A stretch of 64,000 bases of DNA from Oryzomonas japonica (GTDB lineage: Bacteria > Desulfobacterota > Desulfuromonadia > Geobacterales > Pseudopelobacteraceae). Location: contig NZ_VZQZ01000002.1 in the NCBI RefSeq assembly GCF_008802365.1, positions 62,001-126,000 of the forward strand, written 5' to 3'. Positions within the stretch are counted from its first letter, which is position 1. Every line of letters begins with the position of its first letter. Shown here piece by piece: positions 27,181 to 36,261 of this stretch. A program made the position numbers and the translations under genes. The notes under the pieces were generated by a model. It saw only the letters and a list, made by a program, of their open reading frames with translations, searched no databases and was not told the DNA's origin.

Positions 27181-27978
27181 TCAGGCTCTTTCAGGGACAC
27201 CGAGATACTTTTCATAAGTCTTGCAGGCAGGGGTGCGCAGATAATAAAAGAGGGTGCAGAACTCAAGGGCACCCGTGAAGAAGTCTCTCCATTTAAGCTT
27301 TGAGCCCTTTACATCCACCCATTGCAAAAGAGGAAACTCAACCCATCTGGAACTTGCCTCCGGTGGGGATACGTTCATGACAATGGGAAAGCGGGCGAGC
27401 ATTTCAACATCAAACGTCCAAGCGACCTTGAAGGGCTTACCAAAGACGTGCCGTAAGGCCTCGTTGTTCCTGAATATCTTGGCTCCGCACTGGGTGTCGT
27501 AAATATTGATATTGAGCAAGATCGATGCGCATGTCGCGAAGACCCTGCCAAAGTAGTGCCGTAAGACATTACGCTCAATCCTTCGGCCAAGCAGGCGTAC
27601 ACGTGAGCCAATAACTATTTCTGCGCCTGAAGCTTCGAGTAACCGGCTAAAATCCCCTATGACGTCAAGGGGAGTCGCCAGATCGGCGTCCCAGTACCCT
27701 ATATAATCGAAAGCGCCCAGAAGTGACGTGAGCATGCCCTGGCGTACTGCCTCGGCCTTGCCTGAGTTTTTCTCCAGATTTACAATTTCTACCTGGGCGG
27801 GATTTTTATCTTTCAGAGAGGTAAGAATCTGCCGTGTGCTATCCGTACTCCCATCATTGACAAAGAGGAACGACAGGTCGCTGTTGTTATCCAGAGCGTC
27901 CAGAAAAGCCTTTGGGTTCAGCCGCATTGCTTCGTTATAGCATGGAACGATTATCCTCGTTTTTCGCATAAAACCCAT
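27181..27978 (-). CDS. Glycosyltransferase family 2 (polyprenyl-phosphate sugar transferase type)
   Basis: 265 aa, no membrane helices. Motifs TRIIVPCYNEAMRLN, LFVNDGSTDSTRQIL, GKAEAVRQGM, YIGYWDADLATPLD and IVIGSRVRLLGRRIERN, with the final YDTQCGAKIFRNNEAL. This composition is that of dolichyl/undecaprenyl-phosphate glucose or mannose synthases (DPM/Alg5-like). The end of the previous methyltransferase overlaps the start by 28 nt, so the pair is co-translated. ATG at 27969 is an alternative start. Confidence 0.83.
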   Translation of the reverse strand: MGFMRKTRIIVPCYNEAMRLNPKAFLDALDNNSDLSFLFVNDGSTDSTRQILTSLKDKNPAQVEIVNLEKNSGKAEAVRQGMLTSLLGAFDYIGYWDADLATPLDVIGDFSRLLEASGAEIVIGSRVRLLGRRIERNVLRHYFGRVFATCASILLNINIYDTQCGAKIFRNNEALRHVFGKPFKVAWTFDVEMLARFPIVMNVSPPEASSRWVEFPLLQWVDVKGSKLKWRDFFTGALEFCTLFYYLRTPACKTYEKYLGVPERA

Positions 27979-28688
27979 CCCGTGAGTCCAGGTATCGTTA
28001 TGCCCAAACGGCTGGCTGAGATCAAAAGGCTATTATCACTATCAAAAACCGTCCCGATGACCCTGGTGATGACCTCGCCCCCATCCCAATTCCCAACGCC
28101 ATCCGACTCCTTGCCGATATTCAGGAGTTTATAGAGGACAAGTTTCGGCAGCAGAAGGGTGGAAAAAAGATAGCCGGAGGAAAGGACCTTGAGTCCGCAC
28201 ATTGTTGCCAATGCAACAAGTTCTTTCAGGTTGTAACGCCGGTAATGTCCGAGGAAGACATCGTGCCTGCCGAAGATGGATTGGAAAGCGGGAACTGTTA
28301 TCATGACCTTGCCATCTCCGGGGGCATACCTGTCAACGATATCCGTCAGGAATTTCCGGTCAGCTTCCACATGCTCTATCACGTCAAGGAGGAGTATGAG
28401 ATCATACGGCCCTTTTTCAGGCATTTCCCGGCAATACTTCACGCCGCTGGCACGGTTGTTAAGCTCGCATATCAATTCATCGGTCAAGTTTATATCTACG
28501 GCCGTTACCTCTTTGCTTGTCAGGCGATTGAAAATATTTTCGGAGATGAAACCGTCGCCACACCCCACATCAAGAGCGGTGATCCCCTCAAACATGACAG
28601 GGTCCAGAATCTTGTGCAGAGCCTTGAGTCGTGCAACCTCCCACGGGTGTTTTTTCGCATGGGTTATGGTAAATTCCTTTAAATCCAT
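27951..28688 (-). CDS. SAM-dependent methyltransferase
   Basis: 245 aa from ATG at 28688, preceded by CAGGAGCGA, rather than the upstream 28730. Class I fold: ALDVGCGDGFISENIF (motif I), VTAVDINLTDELI (motif II) and DLILLLDVIEHVEADRKFL (motif IV). The next part includes FGRHDVFLGHYRRYN, common in methyltransferases of glycan clusters. It is translated together with the family-2 glycosyltransferase that overlaps it, so the acceptor is probably a lipid-linked or free sugar. Substrate unknown. Confidence 0.78.
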   Translation of the reverse strand: MDLKEFTITHAKKHPWEVARLKALHKILDPVMFEGITALDVGCGDGFISENIFNRLTSKEVTAVDINLTDELICELNNRASGVKYCREMPEKGPYDLILLLDVIEHVEADRKFLTDIVDRYAPGDGKVMITVPAFQSIFGRHDVFLGHYRRYNLKELVALATMCGLKVLSSGYLFSTLLLPKLVLYKLLNIGKESDGVGNWDGGEVITRVIGTVFDSDNSLLISASRLGITIPGLTGWVLCEKRG

Positions 28689-28754
28689 TCGCTCCTGCTC
28701 AACCGAGTGATCGGGGATTAAACCTTGCAACAGCAGATATCATCAGGATGGCGC

Positions 28755-29132
28755 TCAGTCATTTACGATTTTGACATAGTTGGCCATTTTATACGTCTCG
28801 CTCATTATCATGGCAGGGGCATTACTTTTTAAGGAAACGGCGTCAACCAGCCTGACAAAGGAATCCGCATCGAGTTCATCAATCTTCATGCCCATGCCCA
28901 CTTCTTCACAGTGGATGGTACTCGCACGCACATTGATGGAAGAATGAGGCGGGTGATAGATGGTAACGTCTAACGGCAAATCCAATGGCATGTCTGGTTT
29001 TACAGTGCTTGATGTTCTGATATAGAATCCCTGTAAGCTCAAATTTTCAACGGTGCCCCATACGAGGTGATTGTTGTAAGAAATTGACGCGCCATCAGAG
29101 AAATCAACTCTGGTAAAGTTTCTGTTTTCCAT
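28755..29132 (-). CDS. PilZ domain protein, copy 2
   Basis: 125 aa. RNFTRVDFSDGASISYNN and ENLSLQGFYIRTSSTV carry the PilZ arginine and (D/N)xSxxG motifs, with GMGMKIDELDADSFVRL later. It is clearly a paralogue of the protein at 23129-23482, with an extra SSTVKPDMP insertion and inverted orientation. Binding of c-di-GMP is predicted by family. A sigma-70-like promoter precedes it. Confidence 0.83.
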   Translation of the reverse strand: MENRNFTRVDFSDGASISYNNHLVWGTVENLSLQGFYIRTSSTVKPDMPLDLPLDVTIYHPPHSSINVRASTIHCEEVGMGMKIDELDADSFVRLVDAVSLKSNAPAMIMSETYKMANYVKIVND

Positions 29133-29218
29133 TTTGCATTACCCCGAGGATTACTCAAAGATAGTTGTTCCCCGCCAGACTGTACCCGGTGAAAAGGTTC
29201 TAAAACATATACAGGTAA

Positions 29219-29247
29219 ATAGTAAGCGCATAATGCCTTCTTGTCAA
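29219..29247 (-). promoter_or_regulatory. Sigma-70-like promoter of PilZ copy 2
   Basis: Minus strand: TTGACA at 29247-29242, a 17-nt spacer, then TACTAT at 29224-29219. The -35 is perfect and the -10 matches four of six. The predicted start is near 29212, about 80 nt before the PilZ start codon. The promoter overlaps no known gene, but lies next to the decayed TolA-like fragment. Confidence 0.5.
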
Positions 29248-29253
29248 AAAACC

Positions 29254-29500
29254 TATTCAGAATACTCCTTCCAGACAAGACCGGATGCCGATTCGAATTT
29301 CGTTATACTGTCGCCATCGTCGATGCTGCCGGTAAATGCTGCATCGTCATCCCAGAGTATCCCTTCCGGCATGAGTATTCTGGCCACGACCTCCTTTCCG
29401 CCAACGGCACGTGGACGCACGCTCTTTTAAACCCGCTTTGCCGTTGCTTCATAATGGACGCATGAATAAAAATTGCCGCAATTACGGTAACTTCCTATTT
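29254..29500 (-). pseudogene. Decayed duplicate of the 3' end of the TolA-like gene
   Basis: About 190 bp (29260-29450) is nearly identical to 34303-34500, the C-terminal part of the TolA-like gene, including the stop-proximal WKEYS. Weaker similarity continues to about 29500. On the minus strand the copy contains an in-frame TAA (from GTTTAA where the intact gene has GTTAAA), so it is not expressed as a whole. It has lost all of the upstream helical region and the start. The copy is a relic of a duplication or recombination, not a gene. Confidence 0.8.
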
Positions 29501-29541
29501 AATAAGTGTATGCATGCCTAACAAGTATTCGAGAAAAAGTC

Positions 29542-30492
29542 TCACAACTGACCCCGCGTGAATGCAGTACGTTCTGCCATCACGAGTTGAGCAATACCCA
29601 CGAGGAGGTGCATTTTTGGTATCTCAGCACATTCAGGCAAAACTATCGATTTAAATTGCATGCGGCGAGGATAGAGGTCGGATAAACGACTGGTACTCGT
29701 TACAATACGCGGCCCGCGTCCCCGTAGAATTTTCTTGAAAATAGATATGATCCCGGCAATCGTTGTTGGGTCTTCAGATGCAATTATTTTTGTGAGAATC
29801 CGGTTATCCACACCTATCATACGTAAGGCGATGATCATCGAAGCTGCGGCATCGTCGGAGGCTATGTAATCGCGAACAGTATCGTATGGGACGTATATCT
29901 GAATGGGCTGATTACGAAGAGTGCTCCGGGCAATGTGCGTTAGGAGTCCTTGTTGCTTGCAGTGTGCTTGTCCATAGCCGTATAGCGTTGAAATCCTGGC
30001 AATTAGCACTGTTATTCGACTAGTTCCAACCGCTAAGGAGCGGACCATATCTTCTTGCTTAAGTTTCTCGTGGGCATAGGCGGTAGTTGGCTTTGGGGGG
30101 GTGTTCTCTGTGATGATATCATCCCCTGACCCGGCATAGATTGCACCTGCGGAACTGGCGAAAGCAAACGCACCGGAGGTGGTCATCAGGTGCATATTGG
30201 ATTTGAGAAGCTCAAGCACCAAAGACATATCTCGTGTTTCAGACGCAAGGACGTCTTCCGCACTGCCCATGGTGCCCACGCCGGCAGCCCAGTAAATCTC
30301 CCATCGGCCTGACGCACCAACGTGAGCAGCAAACTCAGGGATGATGGCTTCAAGCTGTGAGGCGAGTTCTGAATAACTGCCCCAACGAAGACGGTCGCTT
30401 GGCAAAAAAAGCTCGGTGCCGTCACGGCGCAACGCACTGCACAAAGCCGCTCCGAGCAGCCCCCCACTTCCTATGACCCATGCAATAGTCAT
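29542..30492 (-). CDS. NAD-dependent epimerase/dehydratase-like protein
   Basis: 316 aa from ATG at 30492, overlapping the upstream glycosyltransferase stop by ATGA. Rossmann start WVIGSGGLLGAALCSALRR; FAFASSAGAIYAG, AYAHEKLKQEDMV (YxxxK), LIARISTLYGYGQ and VRDYIASDDAAASM. The order fits nucleotide-sugar short-chain dehydrogenases (GalE/RfbB-like). Start and end look complete. Product and exact reaction cannot be told; it probably prepares a sugar for the neighbouring transferases. Confidence 0.78.
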   Translation of the reverse strand: MTIAWVIGSGGLLGAALCSALRRDGTELFLPSDRLRWGSYSELASQLEAIIPEFAAHVGASGRWEIYWAAGVGTMGSAEDVLASETRDMSLVLELLKSNMHLMTTSGAFAFASSAGAIYAGSGDDIITENTPPKPTTAYAHEKLKQEDMVRSLAVGTSRITVLIARISTLYGYGQAHCKQQGLLTHIARSTLRNQPIQIYVPYDTVRDYIASDDAAASMIIALRMIGVDNRILTKIIASEDPTTIAGIISIFKKILRGRGPRIVTSTSRLSDLYPRRMQFKSIVLPECAEIPKMHLLVGIAQLVMAERTAFTRGQL

Positions 30493-31469
30493 TTGCGAAC
30501 AGCCGGTCGCGTCGGCTTGGAGCTGACGACATACAGGGGTCTTCCCATGACGATACCCATCGTGACCGCAAGGTACTCGGCGATCACGCCGAGCGCGGTC
30601 AGGATACATCCCGCGAAAAAGACAACAGCTATCAGGATCGACGCCCAGCCTTGAACCGGCACCAAGCCATAATATTTGCCATACAACACATGGGCGGCAA
30701 TGACGCAAGCCACAAACATCGAGCAAAAGCCCATCACTGTGATTAATCTCAATGGGCGCGTGCCGGTTGTAAGGATAAGGTTCCAGAAATGCCCAAATAG
30801 CTTGAGATATGAGTACCCCGAGACATGCCTCATCTCATTTCTCAACGAAACAGGACAGTGTCCGATACGCTCGGTGATCCAGAAAAGCCCCACGTCGAGA
30901 TAGACGCCATTACCACAGTAGGCCGCCAATGTTCTTGCGATCTCTCCATCAATGAGCCGAAAACTGTTGAAGCTTCCGATTTTGCTGTTACCCAGTAATC
31001 TCGTGCTAATCGCCTTGGCGGTCCGGCTCAACATATTCCGAAGCCATCCGTGCGGCGGCAGATTCGTAGCGCATGCATAAACCAGTTGCAGTGAGGAGTC
31101 CAGAGCATTGTCCAACATGCACCCAATGTCCCCTGGATTTTGCTGCCCATCCTCGTCAATTGTCACAACCCAGTCGCCTGTAGCGCTAGCCATGCCGGCA
31201 AGCGTAGCTGCATGCTGGCCGTAATTTCGAGATAGCCACACCGTCCGCACAAAGGGATATTGAGTGCTGAGGAATTCAAGTGTCTCGTCAGACCGATCCG
31301 GACCGCAATCATGAACCAGCAAGACTTCACGGACCATGAAGCAGTTGCCGTTTGGTGTTGTTTGTCTGTAAATCAGTGGCGCGATTTCTTCAACCAGAAC
31401 CGGAAGGGTATGCTCTCCTCGGTAAACCGGGATTACGATGGAGACACTGAGCGCGGCAAGATTGTCCAT
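30489..31469 (-). CDS. Membrane glycosyltransferase family 2 (GtrB-like)
   Basis: 326 aa from ATG at 31469; an ATG 45 nt upstream is not preferred. GT-A signature SIVIPVYRGEHTLPVLVEE, REVLLVHDCGPDRSDET, GQHAATLAGMASATGD and VVTIDEDGQQNPGDI. Two C-terminal membrane helices follow (residues about 230-252 and 265-285). This is the layout of polyprenyl-phosphate glycosyltransferases such as GtrB/DPM1-type enzymes that make flipped sugar donors. It is co-translated with the epimerase gene. Confidence 0.85.
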   Translation of the reverse strand: MDNLAALSVSIVIPVYRGEHTLPVLVEEIAPLIYRQTTPNGNCFMVREVLLVHDCGPDRSDETLEFLSTQYPFVRTVWLSRNYGQHAATLAGMASATGDWVVTIDEDGQQNPGDIGCMLDNALDSSLQLVYACATNLPPHGWLRNMLSRTAKAISTRLLGNSKIGSFNSFRLIDGEIARTLAAYCGNGVYLDVGLFWITERIGHCPVSLRNEMRHVSGYSYLKLFGHFWNLILTTGTRPLRLITVMGFCSMFVACVIAAHVLYGKYYGLVPVQGWASILIAVVFFAGCILTALGVIAEYLAVTMGIVMGRPLYVVSSKPTRPAVRK

Positions 31470-31514
31470 AATATAGCACCTTTTAAAAGCATGATTGGGC
31501 CAGACAGCGTACAA

Positions 31515-31685
31515 ACTGCGGTTCAGTTGAAGGGGACACCGCAGACAAAGTCAATGCTCGGACCAATGACATCCTTCAGAATGTTCCGGATTTAGCCCCC
31601 CTTGATCAGCATCCGTAATGGGTGCCGACAACGTCGAAGTTGCTCCGCCGTATAGTCTCTGGAGAGCTCCAATGTCATGGCAATA
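31515..31685. other. Intergenic spacer without a recognised gene
   Basis: A 171-nt gap between two minus-strand glycosyltransferase genes. No coding frame, hairpin or promoter of note was recognised. Confidence 0.3.
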
Positions 31686-32531
31686 TTATTTTGTCTTCAA
31701 AATGTATTGATAAACACACATGCGAAGCAGGTTATTTGTCCACCCCATTACTTTTCCTGCAATAATATCGATGCGACCGATACCAAACGCAGGGTTCGTA
31801 GCCGCCCTGGCAACAAAGTGCTGAAAATCCTTACCCTGCCCGTTTCCAATGGCAACGCTCCAAGACCCACTGGAAACACGGAAAGACACAAGTTTTTCAG
31901 TCAGGTAGTACGCATTGCCTCGCAACAGAAGACGAAACCAGTAATCGAGATCAATTATATAGCCGATACTGGCATCAAATCCCCCTACCTCATTCGCCAG
32001 ACTTTTTCGGAACAGCACACCTCCCGGTTCACCAATGATGTTGGCGCCACGGCGAAGGCAAGTCCGTATTGCAGATTGGCTACCGACTGTCCCGTCACGA
32101 CGTTTGGGATAACCTCGTGACATGATGGTTCTGCCGTGAGAATCAAAGATTGTCCTGGCACAGAACACAAGTGCAATGCGCTCGTCCGTATCAGCTTCAA
32201 GCACGGCAACTTGCCGGGCAAGGCAATGCGGGGCAAGAAGATCATCCTGCGGAAGCAGCTTTATGTATCGTCCGCGTGCTTCAGCAATGCAACGGTTCCA
32301 GTTGCCCTCGGGGCCAAGATTACGATCATTACGCAAAAATTTGATTCGTGGATCATTATAATTGCTTACGATTCTGTCAGTGCCATCTGTCGAACTGTCG
32401 TCAATGATAATAAGCTCGAAGTTATGGAAAGATTGTGCCAGAACCGATTCGATTGCAGCGCCAATAAATTCTGCTCCCTCATAGCTTGGAATGCAGACGG
32501 AAACAACGGGTTCTGTCAGCTGTTTGCTCAT
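31686..32531 (-). CDS. Glycosyltransferase family 2
   Basis: 281 aa, soluble. Motifs VSVCIPSYEGAEFIGAAIESVL, FELIIIDDSSTDGTDRIV, NLGPEGNWNRCIAEARG and YIKLLPQDDLLAPHCL, with DLDYWFRLLLRGNAY in the second half. All expected GT-A elements are present. The start overlaps the DUF2079 stop by 4 nt (ATGA), so the two are co-translated. Acceptor unknown. Confidence 0.83.
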   Translation of the reverse strand: MSKQLTEPVVSVCIPSYEGAEFIGAAIESVLAQSFHNFELIIIDDSSTDGTDRIVSNYNDPRIKFLRNDRNLGPEGNWNRCIAEARGRYIKLLPQDDLLAPHCLARQVAVLEADTDERIALVFCARTIFDSHGRTIMSRGYPKRRDGTVGSQSAIRTCLRRGANIIGEPGGVLFRKSLANEVGGFDASIGYIIDLDYWFRLLLRGNAYYLTEKLVSFRVSSGSWSVAIGNGQGKDFQHFVARAATNPAFGIGRIDIIAGKVMGWTNNLLRMCVYQYILKTK

Positions 32532-34186
32532 TGCAATTTATTCCTGCATTCTTGGAGTGCGGCCCCGTATTCTCCAGAAGTAATTTGCCAGGAGTTGCGC
32601 AGATGGGCTAATCTATTCCTGATTAGCCCATCTGCTCCCGCAATTTTTGGTCCACGCAAGACGACTAGCCAGGGATCATTCCATAAAATTACACCATAGA
32701 CAGGGTCTTGCAATAAACAATCAACCGACGCCAGGTACTCAGCCGGATTCATTTGCAAGTGATGGGCAAGCGTGCCGATTCCTTGCCTGTTGTGGGGAAT
32801 AATATTAAGCGTGGGACTGTCGAGCCTCAGCACGATGGCGTCTGCCTCGCCAACCTTGAACGGATAGCGAAATATCTGCTGGCGCTGAGAAAAATGTGCG
32901 CCAACATTCGCCTGTACGGACAGCGACGCACGATCTGCTACCAACGCACGCACCTGTTTCAAAGCCGGGTCCGGAACCTGAACCCATTGGACAGGCCGCC
33001 AGAAATTAATGGCCCCAGGGAGTGGCAATGGAGCAAGTTCATATCCAAGTACTGCGGTGGCCAGCAGTATCCAATTTGTAATGGGAACAGAGAATGATTT
33101 AGCAAATAGCGTAGCTATGCGCTTAGCGCCGTAAACCGCCGAAACGGTTAGTATTGGAACGAGCGTGACACTATGGTAGGAAGTGATTGCCCTTGGCATC
33201 GGATTCGCAGAGAGCGTATTCGCCAAGAAATCTGCAATCGCTGGCAGCAGCCAAAAGGGGGCAGCTAAAAACAGACCTAACAACGGCAGACTAAGGAAAA
33301 CAATATACCTGATTGTCCCATGCACCGTAATCATCGTGTGAAGCATCCGGATTGGGTGAAATGCAATATTGCCAACAATCTCCGACAAGGACCCCCCAAG
33401 CCAGCCATAGCGGCTATCCTTCGCGCCAGGATCAACAATCATTGAATGAATGCCCGAGGGTGAAAGTGTCGGCATGATGAATCCCAGAACAAGTATGGTG
33501 TGCAGCAGGCCGATGCTCACAAGGAGGAAACTACCTTTCCAATCCCCCTGCCTAAACCACCATAGGGCACCAAAGCACGCTACCGTAATACCAAATTGCT
33601 CTTGGAGCAGCAATAGCCAGAAACAGCAAAACATAAGCAGCCGAAAATTTTTCTTCTCAACAGCCAATAATGCCGTCGCGATAAAGGGCACGGCAATCGT
33701 TACCGGGTGGAAGTCCCACGCCGCAGCACCCAGCAGAAAAGGATTGAATAGATAGATCAATGCCCAGAGTAGTCCAGTGCGCTCGGACCCATGTACTCTG
33801 CTCGCAAGAAGAAAAATCGGTAAAGCCGCAACCGATAATGCAAAGGCTTGAGCGACGATGAACCATTCAGCTACGGGCCAAATTGAGTAGAGCGGAACAA
33901 ACAGCAAAAGGAATGGATTGAAGTGGCAGCTCAACCAGTTTATCGGCTGTCCAAAGACATTGTTTGTGTCGAGAAACCATTGGCCGTGGAGCGTTCCCCA
34001 GACTGCTTGATCAAAGAAACCCAGGTCATTCAGGGAGGTCATATACCCCCAATGTCGAAAAAGTCCGATGGTGAGCAATAAAGCAAAGTGTGCGCAAACA
34101 ACTATAAACAATACTCGGCGCGCTTGGTTGATCCCAAATGTGCCATTTGCACTCGATGCTTTTGATGCGGTCAACTTGTACCTCAC
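32528..34186 (-). CDS. DUF2079-family polytopic membrane protein
   Basis: 552 aa, about ten membrane helices. Start is a GTG at 34186 with AAGGGA at good spacing. The conserved DUF2079 elements are visible early: LNDLGFFDQAVWGTLHGQWF and HFNPFLLLFVPLYSIWP, then AAWDFHPVTIAVPFIATALL. The family resembles GT-C membrane proteins (PMT-like) in arrangement, but its activity is not established. The long C-terminal part is periplasmic by topology. It overlaps the previous family-2 gene by 4 nt. Confidence 0.78.
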   Translation of the reverse strand: MRYKLTASKASSANGTFGINQARRVLFIVVCAHFALLLTIGLFRHWGYMTSLNDLGFFDQAVWGTLHGQWFLDTNNVFGQPINWLSCHFNPFLLLFVPLYSIWPVAEWFIVAQAFALSVAALPIFLLASRVHGSERTGLLWALIYLFNPFLLGAAAWDFHPVTIAVPFIATALLAVEKKNFRLLMFCCFWLLLLQEQFGITVACFGALWWFRQGDWKGSFLLVSIGLLHTILVLGFIMPTLSPSGIHSMIVDPGAKDSRYGWLGGSLSEIVGNIAFHPIRMLHTMITVHGTIRYIVFLSLPLLGLFLAAPFWLLPAIADFLANTLSANPMPRAITSYHSVTLVPILTVSAVYGAKRIATLFAKSFSVPITNWILLATAVLGYELAPLPLPGAINFWRPVQWVQVPDPALKQVRALVADRASLSVQANVGAHFSQRQQIFRYPFKVGEADAIVLRLDSPTLNIIPHNRQGIGTLAHHLQMNPAEYLASVDCLLQDPVYGVILWNDPWLVVLRGPKIAGADGLIRNRLAHLRNSWQITSGEYGAALQECRNKLQ

Positions 34187-34293
34187 TTATTTCCCTTTAA
34201 TGTTTTGAGGAGTCAAATATACAATTCCCCATGGTTTTTCCATACCATCCCGGTTTCAAAATTGATAAATTAATCTATGTAGCAACACAAAAT

Positions 34294-36087
34294 TTAATCT
34301 GAGTATTCCTTCCAGACCAGACCGGATGCCGACTCGAATTTCGTTATACTGTCGGTATCCTCTATGCTGCCGGTAAATGCTGCATCGTCATCCCAGAGTA
34401 TCCCTTCCGGCATGAGTATTCTGGCCACAACCTCCTTTCCGCCAACGGCACGCGGACGCACGGTCTTTTTAACCCGCTTTGCCGTTGCTTCATAGAGAAT
34501 CAGTGAAAAGGAATTGTCGCAATTGCTGCAATGTTCCTGTGAAAACGTATAGACCCCTTCTTTGGTCTTCTCGATTACAGCCTCCCGAATGTCCGCGCTG
34601 GCTGTCACTATGACCGGAAAGACCGGTATCCCCTTACGGGACTCGGTACGTGTGAAGGGCCTGTCCCGCCTCGATTTCTCGAATTTTTTGAAGGTGACCG
34701 TCAAAGGGGGATATTTTTTGCCGGAGATGACCAGCTTAAGGTCGCCCGTAACAATCGGGACAGGAATGCCTTTTGCCTCGCGACTGGTCTGCATCTTGGC
34801 CAGTTGCCCCAACCAACTCTTCTCTGCCGCCAATCTGTTATTTTCCTGAAGTATCCGGTCCTTTTTCTGCTGTTCGATCTTGCGAAGCGCATCTTCGCGG
34901 CTTTTGCTGTCATGCACCGCCTGTTCGCGGGCAAGTTGTTCCTGACGGGCCTTCTCCCGGGCAAGCCGTTCGTTCTCTGCCCTGAGGAGTTCCGCCTCGC
35001 GTGTTTTTTGTTCCTGTTCTGCCGCCAGCCGAGTCCGCCGTTCCTGGGAGGCCCGCTTCTGCTCGGCAAGTTCACGTGCCTTGCGCTCCTGTTCTGCTTT
35101 GCGAAATGCTTCTTCACGGCTCGTGCGGTCGCGTTCCACTTGTTCACGGACTAGCTGTTGCTGGCGGGCCTTCTCCTGGGCAAACCGCTTCTGCTCGACG
35201 CGTTCACGGGCCTTGCGTTCCAGCTCTGCTGTGCGGAGTGTTTCTGCACGGCTCATGCGGTCGCGTTCTGCCTGCTCGCGGGCCAGCTGTTGCTGGCGTG
35301 CCTTCTCCTGGGCAAGCCGCTCCTGCTCCGCCGCCAGTCGGGTTCTCTGCTCCCAGGCAATTTTCTCCCGTTCCCGGCGTTCCTGCTCTTGGCGCTCTAC
35401 TGCCAAGCGCACTGACTCTGCTTGCCGAACAGCTTCCGCCTCTGCCCTGCGCAACTCCTCTTCGTGCAGAACGGCAAGGCGGTCCTTTTCCCGCTCGGCG
35501 TCGGGGGATTCGCCGACAGCGGCCTTGACCGGTTCTTGCTTCGGAGGTGCTTGATCGGTGACCGGTGTTTTGCGTGGCGAAGCCTGGGGCGGTGTCGGGA
35601 GGGCTGCTGCCATGCTTGTTGCCGCAGGAAGCGGGCTTTTGGCGACGAGATGTCCGACAGAAGGTGGAATGACCATCTCGGGGGGGGCGCTATCGTCGGC
35701 GGACGGGGAGAGGACAGCATCATCTTCTGCCGTCGTTTGTTCCAGGGGTGAGGCTGCCTCTTCAGGGGTACTTGGTGCAGGTGCCATGGTATCGGTGCCA
35801 GCCGGTGGATTCGAGGCGCTCTGTTGCAATGGCCGTGAATCATCAGAGGGCACATCTCCGCCGCCAGGGAAGAAAAACGAGGAGAGCCGGAAAAAATCGA
35901 CCTTTTCCGTGGTTGCAACTACCGGCAGTTGCATTACCGGCGCGATCATGGCAGCAAACATCAGGCTGTGCATGAACAAGGAACCGAGAGCAGACCAGAA
36001 CAGGAGCCTGCCGCATGCCTTTCTGCGCGCGAGTATTAAAGCTCTATTTTCGTATGGAGCGTGCAAAGACCACCCTCCAGCACACAT
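34294..36087 (-). CDS. TolA-like coiled-coil protein with N-terminal anchor
   Basis: 597 aa. An N-terminal membrane helix (residues about 27-50) is followed by a Pro/Ser/Ala-rich linker and a 230-residue highly charged helix (residues about 195-430) built of repeats of AREQAERDRMSR, EKARQQQLAREQ and similar blocks. A compact domain (residues about 430-597) has two cysteines in CSNCD. The architecture is like TolA. The start at 36087 has no good ribosome site; TTG at 36066 has GGAGGG about 7 nt upstream and could be the true start. Its 3' end is duplicated at 29254-29500. Function unknown. Confidence 0.6.
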   Translation of the reverse strand: MCAGGWSLHAPYENRALILARRKACGRLLFWSALGSLFMHSLMFAAMIAPVMQLPVVATTEKVDFFRLSSFFFPGGGDVPSDDSRPLQQSASNPPAGTDTMAPAPSTPEEAASPLEQTTAEDDAVLSPSADDSAPPEMVIPPSVGHLVAKSPLPAATSMAAALPTPPQASPRKTPVTDQAPPKQEPVKAAVGESPDAEREKDRLAVLHEEELRRAEAEAVRQAESVRLAVERQEQERREREKIAWEQRTRLAAEQERLAQEKARQQQLAREQAERDRMSRAETLRTAELERKARERVEQKRFAQEKARQQQLVREQVERDRTSREEAFRKAEQERKARELAEQKRASQERRTRLAAEQEQKTREAELLRAENERLAREKARQEQLAREQAVHDSKSREDALRKIEQQKKDRILQENNRLAAEKSWLGQLAKMQTSREAKGIPVPIVTGDLKLVISGKKYPPLTVTFKKFEKSRRDRPFTRTESRKGIPVFPVIVTASADIREAVIEKTKEGVYTFSQEHCSNCDNSFSLILYEATAKRVKKTVRPRAVGGKEVVARILMPEGILWDDDAAFTGSIEDTDSITKFESASGLVWKEYSD

Positions 36088-36261
36088 CGGGATGACAGCG
36101 AGAACGACAATGACGCAACGTAGCCGCCAAGCCTATTGAGCCTGGCCAGCCCAATCCCCAGGTTCGAGTACGAAACGTTTTGAACTCAATAAGTGGGCAA
36201 GTCCATCCACTTCAAGTCTACAACAAAGCATTCACTCTTGGAGAACCCCCACCAGGGAAAA
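36088..36261. other. Intergenic spacer without a recognised gene
   Basis: A 174-nt gap. No coding frame, clear promoter or terminator was recognised. Confidence 0.3.
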
